Of a DNA stretch of 28,005 nt, positions 21,447-28,005 are shown piece after piece (position 1 is the stretch's first letter; each line of letters opens with the position of its first letter). Both the position numbers and the translations under genes were made by a program. Source of the DNA: an uncultured Eubacteriales bacterium (GTDB taxonomy: Bacteria; Bacillota; Clostridia; Oscillospirales; Oscillospiraceae); NCBI GenBank assembly GCA_900544405.1, contig UQVA01000025.1, forward strand, positions 1 to 28,005, given 5' to 3'. The notes under the pieces are model-generated. The model ran no database searches, was not told where the DNA came from, and worked only from the letters and a program-made list of their open reading frames with translations.

Positions 21447-21800
21447 TTATCCAATCATCATGGAATCAATATAGACATTCACGGCCCGTACTTCGGTGCC
21501 GGTACATTTGGTGACCACATAGCGGACCTCCGAAATGATGGAAGCGCCTACGGCGGTGAGGTTCACCCCGTTGTCCACTATGATGTGCAGGTCGATGGAA
21601 ATGGTATCGTCCTCGTGGAAGTTCACCTTCACACCCTTGCCCAGGGATTCCTTGCGGAGCAGGTGATACACCCCGTCGGTGACGGAGCGGGCAGCCATGC
21701 CCTTCACGCCGAAGCAGTTGGAGGCGGCAGTACCGGCAATGTCGGTGTAGACACTGGCAGAGACACGGACGGAACCTTGCTCGTTATTCTGGCGGATCAT
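21447..21800 (-). CDS. Asp23/Gls24 family protein
   Basis: A 117-residue Asp23 (YloU/YqhY-like) protein. Characteristic parts are GSVRVSASVYTDIAGTAASN near the start, GVKVNFHEDDTISIDLHIIVDNGVNL in the centre, and TEVRAVNVYIDSM at the end. In Bacillus and staphylococci relatives affect lipid metabolism and envelope stress. ATG 21800 has AGGAGG nine bases upstream. It lies 19 bases before the fakA-like TTG start, whose ribosome binding site falls inside this gene's end region, so the two are co-translated or coupled. Confidence 0.95.
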   Translation of the reverse strand: MIRQNNEQGSVRVSASVYTDIAGTAASNCFGVKGMAARSVTDGVYHLLRKESLGKGVKVNFHEDDTISIDLHIIVDNGVNLTAVGASIISEVRYVVTKCTGTEVRAVNVYIDSMMIG

Positions 21801-21837
21801 GGATCGTTACCTCCTGATTTGAAATTTTGAAATGGGT

Positions 21838-21859
21838 CCCTCCCGTTTGGACGGGAGGG
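21838..21859 (-). terminator. hairpin after gpmI, possibly a weak terminator
   Basis: CCCTCCCGT (21838-21846) pairs perfectly with ACGGGAGGG (21851-21859). On the minus strand ACCCATTTC follows, not a strong U tract, so it may only partly separate gpmI from the Asp23 gene. Confidence 0.45.
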
Positions 21860-21867
21860 GATGGGGG

Positions 21868-23430
21868 TCAGACCATACTTGCTTCCCAGCAGTCGGGAGC
21901 GGTGAGGCCCAGCATCTTCACGACGGTGGGAGCCACATTGGCCAGACCGTAGTTGCCCGGAAGGATGGTCCAGGTCTTGTCGGTATCATAGATAATGAAG
22001 GGCACCGGGTTCAGGGAGTGGGCGGTGCGGACGCTGGTCTTGCCTTTCTTGGTCTCCAGCATCTGGTCGGCGTTGCCGTGGTCGGCAGTGACCAGTACCC
22101 GGTAGCCGTACTTATCGGCGGCTTCGATGATGGCGGCCAGGCTCTTGTCCACGCTCTCCATGGCGGAGATGACGGCTTCCAGCACGCCGGTGTGGCCAAC
22201 CATGTCGCCGTTGGGGAAGTTGCAGCGGAGGAACTCGAACTTTCCGGAGGCCATGGCGGCCACCAGATGCTCGGTGATCTCCTTGGACTTCATGGCGGGA
22301 GCCTGATCGAAGGGGATCACGTCGGAGGGAATTTCCTCGTAGACTTCCAGCTTCTCGTCCACCTTGCCGGACCGGTTGCCGTTCCAGAAATAGGTCACAT
22401 GGCCGTACTTCTGGGTCTCGGACACGGCGTACTCGGGAATGCCGGCCTTGCACAGGACCTCGGTCAGGGTGTTGGTGATGACCGGGGGCTGCACCAGGTA
22501 GTGCTGGGGAATCTTCAGGTCTCCGTCATACTGGAGCATACCGGCAAACTTCACGCCGGTGTAGTCGCCCCGGTCGAATTTGTCGAAATCCTTCCGGTCA
22601 AAGGCCAGGGAAATCTCCTGGGCTCGGTCGCCGCGGAAGTTGAAAAGGATCACGCTGTCGCCGTTGGCGATCTTGGCCACGGGTGCACCGCTGCGCTCCA
22701 CCACGAAAGCGGGCAGGTCCTGGTCGATGCAGCCGGTTTCGTTCCGGTAGGTCTCAATGGCCTCCCGGGCGGAGGGGAACAGACGGCCCTTGCCCTCCAC
22801 ATGGGTCCGCCAGCCGGCTTCCACCATGGGCCAGTTGGCCTCGTAGCGGTCCATGGTAATGACCATACGGCCGCCGCCGGAGGCGATGGCGTAGTCGCAG
22901 CCCTCGGTGTTCAGGCCTTTCAGGACTTCTTCCAGCTGGTCCACATAGTCCAGAGCGGAGGTGGCGGGCACGTCACGGCCGTCCAGCAGGATGTGGCAGT
23001 AGACCTTCTTCACACCCTCGGCGTGGGCCTCCTTCAGCATGGCGATGAGATGGGAAATGTTGGAATGGACGTTGCCGTCGGACAGCAGACCCAGGAAATG
23101 CAGGGCGTGGCCGTCCTTGGCGTTGGCGATCAGGTCCTTCCAGGTGTCGGACGTGTAGAGCGCACCGCTGGCAATGGACTCGCTGACCAGCTTGGCGCCC
23201 TGAGAATAAATTTGGCCGCAGCCCAGGGCGTTGTGGCCCACTTCACTGTTGCCCATGTCCTCATCGGAGGGCAGACCGACGGCGGTGCCGTGAGCTTTCA
23301 GATAGGTGTGGGGGCAGGTGGCCCAAAGATGATCCAGCGTGGGGGTGGCAGCCAGCTTCACGGCATCGCCAGGGCCACCGTCACCTTTGCCTACGCCATC
23401 CATAATGACCAATACGATCGGTTTTTCCAT
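21868..23430 (-). CDS. gpmI: 2,3-bisphosphoglycerate-independent phosphoglycerate mutase
   Basis: A 520-residue alkaline-phosphatase-superfamily enzyme of glycolysis that interconverts 3- and 2-phosphoglycerate using a serine intermediate and two metal ions. Asp11 in IMDGVG, catalytic Ser62 in MGNSEVGHNALG and TADHGNADQM near the C-terminus are present. Several segments (AHGTAVGLPSDEDMGNSEVG, ASGGGRMVITMDRY, FAGMLQYDGDLKIP, GHVTYFWNGNRSG, NFPNGDMVGHTG) look closer to the plant/kinetoplastid-type enzyme than to the Bacillus type, judged from memory. ATG 23430 follows GGAGG by nine bases, preceded by its own promoter. Longer frames to 23478 lack such signals. Confidence 0.96.
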   Translation of the reverse strand: MEKPIVLVIMDGVGKGDGGPGDAVKLAATPTLDHLWATCPHTYLKAHGTAVGLPSDEDMGNSEVGHNALGCGQIYSQGAKLVSESIASGALYTSDTWKDLIANAKDGHALHFLGLLSDGNVHSNISHLIAMLKEAHAEGVKKVYCHILLDGRDVPATSALDYVDQLEEVLKGLNTEGCDYAIASGGGRMVITMDRYEANWPMVEAGWRTHVEGKGRLFPSAREAIETYRNETGCIDQDLPAFVVERSGAPVAKIANGDSVILFNFRGDRAQEISLAFDRKDFDKFDRGDYTGVKFAGMLQYDGDLKIPQHYLVQPPVITNTLTEVLCKAGIPEYAVSETQKYGHVTYFWNGNRSGKVDEKLEVYEEIPSDVIPFDQAPAMKSKEITEHLVAAMASGKFEFLRCNFPNGDMVGHTGVLEAVISAMESVDKSLAAIIEAADKYGYRVLVTADHGNADQMLETKKGKTSVRTAHSLNPVPFIIYDTDKTWTILPGNYGLANVAPTVVKMLGLTAPDCWEASMV

Positions 23431-23502
23431 ATTAGATTCCTCCAAACAGCCGCATCCAGGCGGCCTTCTTTGTATCAATGGTTGTAATCCATAGGTTCTG
23501 CT

Positions 23503-23531
23503 ATTTTACAGCATTTTTCCGGAACTTACAA
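23503..23531 (-). promoter_or_regulatory. sigma-A promoter of gpmI
   Basis: TTGTAA (23531-23526), 17 bases, TAAAAT (23508-23503) on the minus strand, about 70 bases upstream of the gpmI start and downstream of the terminator at 23594-23562. Confidence 0.75.
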
Positions 23532-23561
23532 GAGATTTTTGAAAAAATTCCGTCCGACATG

Positions 23562-23594
23562 AAAAAATGCCCGCTCCCGGACCCGGGAACGGAC
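23562..23594 (-). terminator. intrinsic terminator between recG and gpmI
   Basis: A 12-bp stem (GTCCGTTCCCGG with CCGGGAGCGGGC on the minus strand, 23594-23569, two G-U pairs) is followed by AT6 (23568-23562). It ends the recG transcript and would also serve as the expression platform of the T-box-like element. Confidence 0.8.
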
Positions 23595-23624
23595 ACTTTT
23601 GCGGGGGGGTGCAGGCAATTTTTG

Positions 23625-23735
23625 CCGTGGTACCGCCCTTGGCGAGGCGATATAGAGGCAGCAAAACCGATCGGTGGGGCGCTTATCTCCCTTGCGTGGG
23701 TGAGCCTTTTTCTCTGCTCCGTCATTTGCGCGATC
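23625..23735 (-). promoter_or_regulatory. T-box-like leader element, client gene unclear
   Basis: On the minus strand AAGGGCGGTACCACGG (23640-23625) resembles the T-box core AGGGTGGNACCGCGG. GGG can pair with the following CCC run, and a GGCAA-AAA-TTGCC hairpin follows in the position of antiterminator helix A2. Upstream, ATGACGGAGCAGAG and a GAGCAG/CTGCCTC pairing could be a short stem I. The invariant U of UGGN is C here, which would weaken pairing to the tRNA end. A terminator follows at 23594. No aminoacyl-tRNA synthetase or amino acid gene follows, so it may be a remnant. Confidence 0.35.
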
Positions 23736-23738
23736 CCA

Positions 23739-25769
23739 TCAGTTGGGTGCCGTATCGGACCGGGCGAACAGGGCTTCTATCCGCATTTGCAGGGCAGGGG
23801 AGGGAGCCTGGTTCCGGTAGGGCTGGGCGGCCTGCTGGGCCTGCTGCAAGGTCTCCAGATCGCACATGGGGTCGGCGCAGCGGAACACCGGAAGCCCCGA
23901 CTGCCGGGACCCGAAGAAATCTCCCGGTCCCCGCATTTTCAGGTCCTCCTGGGCGATCTGGAAGCCGTCGTTGGTGGCGCACAGGGCTTTCAGCCGGGCC
24001 AGAGTCTCCGGATTCCGGTTCCGGGTGGTCAGGATACAGTAGCTTTTCGCCTTGCCCCGGCCCACCCGGCCCCGCAGCTGATGAAGCTGGGAAAGGCCGA
24101 ACCGGTCCGCATCCTCAATGACCATCAGCGTGGCATTGGGCACGTCCACACCCACTTCAATGACCGTGGTGGCCACCAGTACGTCCGCCTCCCCGGCGGC
24201 AAATTCCGCCATGACGGCCTCTTTCTCTTTTCCCTTCATCTGCCCGTGGAGCAGGGCAATGCGCAGGTCCGGGAACACGGTATTCTGCAGGGTCTCCGCC
24301 CAGACCTCGGCGGCTTTCACGCCCAACTCCTCATTTTCCTCCACGGCAGGACAGACCACATAGCACTGATGGCCCTCCGTGACCTGCTTGCGGATGAAGG
24401 CGTTGATCCGGGGCCGCAGGGCCTCGCTGACCAGGAAGGTATCCACGCTTTCCCGGCCCGGGGGCAGCTCGTCCACCAAAGACACGTCCAGATCGCCGTA
24501 CATCAGCAGCGCCAGGGTCCTTGGGATGGGGGTGGCGGACATGACCAGCAGGTGGACATTCTCCCCTTTGCTGCCCAGGGCCGACCGCTGGCCCACGCCG
24601 AAGCGGTGCTGCTCGTCGGTAATGACCAGCCCCAAATTGGCAAACCGGGTGGAATCCGTCAGCAGGGCGTGGGTGCCGATGACCAGGTTCGCTTCCCCCT
24701 GGGCGATGCGCTCCCGGCGGAGGGCTTTTTCCTTGGGGGTCAGGGATCCGGTCAGCAGCGCTACCCGGATATTCAGCGGTGCAAACAGCTTCCCCAGGGA
24801 GGCAAAGTGCTGCTCTGCCAGAATCTCCGTGGGGGCCATCAGGGCACACTGGCGGCCGTTCCGGATGGCCAGAAACGCCGCAGCAGCGGCCACCATGGTC
24901 TTGCCGCTGCCCACGTCTCCCTGGACCAGGCGGTTCATGGGGATGCCCAGGGTCATATCCCGGCGGATGTCCTCAATGGCCCGCTTCTGGGCACCGGTCA
25001 GGGAAAAGGGCAGGGCGGCGAGAAAGGCCGTCAGGTCCGTATCGGTATAGGGCGCCGTCCGGCGGGTCTGCCGGGTCCGGCGCAGCTGGGCCAGCCCGGC
25101 GGAGAACACAAAAAATTCCTCGAAGATCATCCGCCGCTTGGCCATGGCCGCTTCCTCCATGGTTTTCGGGGTGTGGATGGCGGTATAGGCCCGTTCGGCG
25201 GGAAGAATGTGATATGCTTGCAGGACCTCCGGGGGCAGGACCTCCTCCGGAGGGTCGCAGATGGCCAGGGCCTGGGTCACGGCCTTGATCAGGGCCGCAT
25301 TGGACAGTCCCGCCGTCAGGGGGTACAGGGGCAGAATGCGCCGGGTCAGCACCGGGGGAGACTCCGGGGACTCGAACACCGGAGAAGTCATGCCGTAGCC
25401 GGAATAATCCCCGGAAATGCTGCCGAAAAAGATGTACTCTTTTCCCACGGTCAGCTGATCGGCGGTGAATTTCTGGTTGAAGAAGGTCAGGCTCAGCCGG
25501 GCGGAAGCGTCGGCCACGGTGACTTTCGTAATATCCAGACCTTTGCGGATGTGGGCCGTCCTGGGGCTGTTCATGACCATGGCCCGGAAGCAGGCGCTCT
25601 GCCCCGCCTCCAGATCGGCGATATGCACCAGCCTGGTCCGGTCATCGTAGCCCCTTGGAAAGTGGCACAGCAGGTCCCCCAATGTCCGGATGCCCAGCTG
25701 CTCCAGCTGCTTGGCCTTGGTGGGGCCCACGCCCCGGAGCATGGTCACGGGGTCCGACAGCTTTGCCAT
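23739..25769 (-). CDS. recG: ATP-dependent DNA helicase RecG
   Basis: A 676-residue SF2 helicase that remodels stalled replication forks and Holliday junctions. The N-terminal wedge/OB domain covers about 1-160 (LRGVGPTKAKQLEQLGI at the start). Motif I is GDVGSGKT (284-291), motif II DEQH (385-388), followed by SATPIPRTLAL, and the C-terminal LRGRVGRGKAKSYC contains motif VI. The length matches the family. ATG 25769 has AAGGAGG nine bases upstream. It follows rpsT after a terminator, so a promoter is expected at about 25780-25840, but I see no convincing one. gpmI lies downstream past a terminator. Confidence 0.97.
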   Translation of the reverse strand: MAKLSDPVTMLRGVGPTKAKQLEQLGIRTLGDLLCHFPRGYDDRTRLVHIADLEAGQSACFRAMVMNSPRTAHIRKGLDITKVTVADASARLSLTFFNQKFTADQLTVGKEYIFFGSISGDYSGYGMTSPVFESPESPPVLTRRILPLYPLTAGLSNAALIKAVTQALAICDPPEEVLPPEVLQAYHILPAERAYTAIHTPKTMEEAAMAKRRMIFEEFFVFSAGLAQLRRTRQTRRTAPYTDTDLTAFLAALPFSLTGAQKRAIEDIRRDMTLGIPMNRLVQGDVGSGKTMVAAAAAFLAIRNGRQCALMAPTEILAEQHFASLGKLFAPLNIRVALLTGSLTPKEKALRRERIAQGEANLVIGTHALLTDSTRFANLGLVITDEQHRFGVGQRSALGSKGENVHLLVMSATPIPRTLALLMYGDLDVSLVDELPPGRESVDTFLVSEALRPRINAFIRKQVTEGHQCYVVCPAVEENEELGVKAAEVWAETLQNTVFPDLRIALLHGQMKGKEKEAVMAEFAAGEADVLVATTVIEVGVDVPNATLMVIEDADRFGLSQLHQLRGRVGRGKAKSYCILTTRNRNPETLARLKALCATNDGFQIAQEDLKMRGPGDFFGSRQSGLPVFRCADPMCDLETLQQAQQAAQPYRNQAPSPALQMRIEALFARSDTAPN

Positions 25770-25806
25770 AAATACGCCTCCTTCTTCAAAAAATGCCTAT
25801 ATAATG

Positions 25807-25840
25807 AAAAAACTCCCTCCGAGTTTTGAGTCGGAAGGAG
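25807..25840 (-). terminator. terminator of rpsT
   Basis: CTCCTTCCGA (25840-25831) pairs with TCGGAGGGAG (25822-25813) on the minus strand with one wobble, followed by T6 (25812-25807). Confidence 0.88.
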
Positions 25841-25855
25841 ATATTTTCAGAGCGT

Positions 25856-26119
25856 TCAGGCCAGCTTGTTCAGCTTCAGAGTCATGCTGCTCTTCTTCCG
25901 GGCGGCATTGTTCTTGTGCAGAAGTCCCTTGACGGTAGCCTGATCCACGGCCTTGACGGCCAGCTTGTAAGCGCCTTCGGCAGCGGCACGGTCACCGCCG
26001 TTCACGGCAGCCTCAAACTTCTTCAGAGTCGTCTTCAGAGCGGACTTCTCGGCCTTATTCTTCTCGTAAGCGACCTTAGACAGTTCGACACGCTTCTTAG
26101 CGGACTTGATGTTGGGCAT
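25856..26119 (-). CDS. rpsT: 30S ribosomal protein S20
   Basis: An 87-residue, lysine- and alanine-rich helical protein that binds 16S rRNA. MPNIKSAKKRVELSKVAYEK and the C-terminal LLHKNNAARKKSSMTLKLN are diagnostic, and the length is normal. ATG 26119 has GAGGAGG upstream. A sigma-A promoter and a terminator bracket the gene, so it is monocistronic. S20 next to recG is seen in other Firmicutes. Confidence 0.98.
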   Translation of the reverse strand: MPNIKSAKKRVELSKVAYEKNKAEKSALKTTLKKFEAAVNGGDRAAAEGAYKLAVKAVDQATVKGLLHKNNAARKKSSMTLKLNKLA

Positions 26120-26160
26120 GATCCCACCTCCTCGTTTGGTCTATGCTTTTGCAGTTCCCC

Positions 26161-26189
26161 ATTATAGCGCAGAATTTGAAGAAAAGCAA
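26161..26189 (-). promoter_or_regulatory. sigma-A promoter of rpsT
   Basis: TTGCTT (26189-26184), exactly 17 bases, TATAAT (26166-26161) on the minus strand, about 40 bases upstream of the rpsT start. Confidence 0.88.
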
Positions 26190-26374
26190 TCCCTTTTTTG
26201 AAATTTTTTGAACTTTCGGAGGGGAAGCCTGTCAAGTCCTTTTTTTCGCCGGAGGGCCGGGGGAATGGCAAAATGATACGACACGAAAAAGTGCGAAAAA
26301 TGTCGAATCCGTGAATAAGATGTTATGGAAACTTGAATCCCGGACCCCCAACTTTTTCCCCAGGTCCACAGTCT

Positions 26375-26434
26375 TGTGGAAAACTCTGTGGAGAATGTGG
26401 AAAACCCATTGTTATTCACAGGACTTTTTCCACA
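26375..26434. promoter_or_regulatory. cluster of five DnaA-box-like 9-mers
   Basis: Within 60 bp lie TGTGGAAAA (26375-26383), TGTGGAGAA (26387-26395), TGTGGAAAA (26396-26404), TTATTCACA (26412-26420) and TTTTCCACA (26426-26434). TTATTCACA fits the relaxed DnaA-box consensus TTATNCACA; the others are one or two bases away from the ideal TTATCCACA on either strand. A TCCACA/TGTGGA palindrome (26365-26380) overlaps the first. The cluster is in the 570-base gene-free stretch between rpsT and sigG. The rest of that stretch is AT-rich, with no gene I can support. Confidence 0.5.
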
Positions 26435-26635
26435 GCCCCCGGCGGGGAAAGCCGGAGGAGAAAAAGGGAGAAAATCCAACCATCCGGGGGCAAGCCTGCC
26501 GTTATGTCGTCGCAGGCAACAGCCGGGATTATTCGGGAGATTCCCGGAAAAAAGTTGGCTTTTTCCGAATGGAAAAGAATTCCAGCTTACCGGGAGGAAA
26601 ATCGCCGGGGAAAACTTTGTGAAAATGGCACAAAG

Positions 26636-26665
26636 GGATAAGATGCCCTCCGGCGGGAAATACTG
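26636..26665 (+). promoter_or_regulatory. candidate sigma-F promoter of sigG
   Basis: GGATA (26636-26640), 15 bases, GGAAATACTG (26656-26665). This fits the sigma-F pattern GYWTA-N15/16-GGNRANANTW with one mismatch in each half. sigG is a classic sigma-F target in the forespore, and no good sigma-A promoter is seen here. Confidence 0.5.
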
Positions 26666-26693
26666 TCTGCAAAGTGCAAGGGAGGAAATGCAG

Positions 26694-27473
26694 GTGCAGG
26701 GAAAGGTAGAGATCTGCGGGGTGAACACCGCCCAGCTGAAGGTCCTGAGCCAGAAGGAAATGAAGGAGCTGCTGCTCCGGGCCAGGGGCGGGGACAAAGC
26801 CGCCCGGGAGGCCTTGATCGAAGGAAATCTCCGGCTGGTGCTGTCGGTCATCCAGCGGTTCGACAAGCGGGGCGAAAGTCCCGACGATCTCTTTCAGGTG
26901 GGGTGCATCGGCCTGATGAAGGCCATCGCCAACTTTGACCCCACCAAAGAGGTGAAGTTTTCCACCTACGGCGTGCCTATGATCGCCGGGGAGGTCCGGC
27001 GGTATCTGCGGGACAACAGCGTGATCCGGGTGTCCCGGTCCCTCCGGGATACGGCCTACAAAGTCATGCAGTGCAAGGAGCGGCTGGTGGCCAGCCTGGA
27101 CCGGGAACCGACACTGGAAGAACTGGCCAGGGAGGCAGGGCTTACCGAGCAGGAGGTCAGCAGGGCTTTGGATGCGGTCTGCGCACCGGTGAGCCTTTAT
27201 GACCCGGTGTATTCCGACGGCGGGGACCCGCTGACGGTCATGGACCAGGTCCGGGACGAGCGGAACACCGACGAGGCCTGGATGGAGCATATTGCATTGA
27301 AGGAGGCCTTCAAAAGTCTGGGGGACCGGGAAAAGCAGATCTTGCGGCTTCGTTTTTACGACGGCAAGACCCAGATGGAAGTAGCGGGGCTGGTAGGCAT
27401 TTCTCAGGCCCAGGTGTCCCGACTGGAAAAGGGGGCCATTGGGGCTATGCGGAAAAATGTGGTGGTGTCGTGA
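26694..27473 (+). CDS. sigG: forespore sigma factor sigma-G
   Basis: A 259-residue sigma-70 family factor for late forespore gene expression. GKVEICGVNTAQLKVL is the SigG signature start; LRLVLSVIQRFDKRGESPDDLFQVGCIGLMKAI (region 2), VRRYLRDNSVIRVSRSLRD (region 3) and DREKQILRLRFYDGKTQMEVAGLVGISQAQVSRLEKGAI (region 4) follow. The start is GTG 26694, eight bases after GGAGG (26681-26685); the in-frame ATG 26688 is only two bases from that site. The resulting length agrees with Bacillus SigG (about 260). spoIIGA and sigE, the usual upstream neighbours, are absent here, while the YlmC gene follows as in Bacillus. Confidence 0.96.
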   Translation: MQGKVEICGVNTAQLKVLSQKEMKELLLRARGGDKAAREALIEGNLRLVLSVIQRFDKRGESPDDLFQVGCIGLMKAIANFDPTKEVKFSTYGVPMIAGEVRRYLRDNSVIRVSRSLRDTAYKVMQCKERLVASLDREPTLEELAREAGLTEQEVSRALDAVCAPVSLYDPVYSDGGDPLTVMDQVRDERNTDEAWMEHIALKEAFKSLGDREKQILRLRFYDGKTQMEVAGLVGISQAQVSRLEKGAIGAMRKNVVVS

Positions 27474-27528
27474 ATATTTTTCCTCCCCGGAGCATAGGGT
27501 GAAGCAAGAATGAAGGGGAGGTGGACCC

Positions 27529-27819
27529 ATGTCCATTCGCTTTTCCGAGCTGCACTGCAAAGAGGTGATCCTGGTGAACTCCGGCCAGCGGCTGGGATTC
27601 GTGTCCGATGCGCTGGTGGAGGTGCCGGAGGGGAACATCACGGCCATCCTGGTGCCGGGACCCTGCCGGTTCCTGGGACTGGGGGGCAGGCAGGAGGATT
27701 ATCTCATCCCCTGGTGCAAAATATGCCGCATCGGCCCGGATATTATTCTGGTGGATGCGGACCCGGAAAAATGCCGCATCCCCAGAATGGGAAAGCCGAA
27801 AGGCTGCGAGCGGACGTGA
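27529..27819 (+). CDS. YlmC/YmxH family sporulation protein
   Basis: A 96-residue PRC-barrel-like protein. MSIRFSELHCKEVILVNSGQ, RLGFVSDALVEVPEGNITAI and EDYLIPWCKICRIGPDIILVD match the YlmC/YmxH family, short proteins linked to sporulation by gene neighbourhood and phylogenetic pattern. ATG 27529 has GGGGAGG eight bases upstream. It follows sigG after 55 bases with no terminator between, so the two are probably co-transcribed, and a terminator follows. Molecular function is unknown. Confidence 0.93.
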   Translation: MSIRFSELHCKEVILVNSGQRLGFVSDALVEVPEGNITAILVPGPCRFLGLGGRQEDYLIPWCKICRIGPDIILVDADPEKCRIPRMGKPKGCERT

Positions 27820-27863
27820 GCCGGGATGTTTCCGATGATGGAATGTCGGAACAAGCGAGTATG

Positions 27864-27892
27864 CCCCGCCGGATTCGGCGGGGTGTTTTTTT
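27864..27892 (+). terminator. terminator of sigG-ylmC
   Basis: CCCCGCCG (27864-27871) pairs with CGGCGGGG (27876-27883) around a GATT loop, followed by TG and seven T residues. Confidence 0.92.
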
Positions 27893-27910
27893 GCAGAACT
27901 TCCGGCGAGG

Positions 27911-28005
27911 CATTGTAGGGGCATGCCGCTGCCCCTACACACAATGACCAACTGCCTACCGCCCCTCATCCGTCTGCCCTGACGGGCAGCCACCTTCCCC
28001 CAGGG
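27911..28005 (+). repeat. dispersed hairpin repeat, copy C (cut by the window edge)
   Basis: It opens with the hairpin TGTAGGGGCA/TGCCCCTACA (27914-27939, extended by CATTG/ACAATG). Then come CTACCGCCCCTCATCCG, a CTGCCC/GGGCAG hairpin (27974-27989), CCACC and CCTTCCCCCAGGG to the end. The core matches copies A and B, but the first module differs from both. Confidence 0.8.

Noticed and set aside
23621..23640. T-box read on the plus strand (GTGGTACCGC matches the core exactly).
   Set aside because: No antiterminator partner or terminator fits on that strand and recG lies antisense downstream. The match arises because GGTACC is a palindrome.
23501..23725. A 74-codon frame on the minus strand over the T-box-like region.
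   Set aside because: It crosses the terminator and lacks a ribosome binding site; its product resembles nothing.
23478..25829. A 783-codon open frame antisense to recG, and similar long antisense frames over gpmI and the FakA gene.
   Set aside because: Same artefact: composition is Gly/Gln/His-rich, no signals for initiation, and it covers a well-defined gene.
1..28005. CRISPR arrays, tRNA or rRNA genes, transposases, toxin-antitoxin or phage-defence genes.
   Set aside because: No regularly spaced repeats, cloverleaf patterns or recognisable proteins of these kinds were seen on either strand.

Overview
This window looks like chromosome from a high-GC, endospore-forming Firmicute of the class Clostridia, most likely the Oscillospiraceae/Ruminococcaceae. 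The evidence is sigG followed by a YlmC/YmxH-family gene, SpoVB- and YtvI-like membrane proteins, strong AGGAGG ribosome binding sites, sigma-A promoters, several TTG starts, and dispersed hairpin repeats with CCCTCATCCG...CCACCTTCCCC cores of a type I associate with that group. Species cannot be told from the sequence. I see no phage, insertion sequence, CRISPR array, tRNA or rRNA gene.

Layout. 1-760: an unknown membrane protein (minus) diverges from queT (plus), which lies behind a preQ1-I-type riboswitch. 1406-1830: gene-free, two dispersed repeats. 1875-3165: infC-rpmI-rplT translation operon (minus) with a promoter, a leader attenuator and a probable AUC start for IF3. 3181-3334: four consecutive perfect hairpins of unknown role. 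3385-14042: a long minus-strand run, recJ-rel-small membrane protein-dtd-MBL hydrolase-hemZ-amidohydrolase homologue-SpoVB-like flippase-hup-rqcP. It combines DNA repair, stringent response, tRNA proofreading, heme synthesis and ribosome rescue; the recJ-rel-dtd-MBL-hemZ order is familiar in clostridia. 14084-15115: a YtvI/AI-2E-type membrane protein. 15150-16506 (plus): pheB, then an aspartokinase reduced to its catalytic domain. 16570-16676: a second dispersed repeat. 16801-25769 (minus): DUF4430 protein, J-domain protein, DUF5685 protein, YihY, FakA/YloV, Asp23, a phosphoglycerate mutase resembling the plant-type branch, and recG. 25856-26189: rpsT with its promoter. 26375-26434: a cluster of DnaA-box-like 9-mers. 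26694-27819 (plus): sigG and ylmC. A third repeat copy runs off the right edge.

Most promising for new biology: the overlapping DUF5685/J-protein pair, with Asp-rich motifs reminiscent of isoprenoid synthases and a seven-cysteine tail; an amidohydrolase homologue that has lost three of its conserved catalytic or metal-site residues; an ACT-less aspartokinase beside a stand-alone ACT protein; the DnaA-box-like cluster upstream of sigG; a T-box-like element with no obvious client between recG and gpmI; and the covarying dispersed hairpin repeats.
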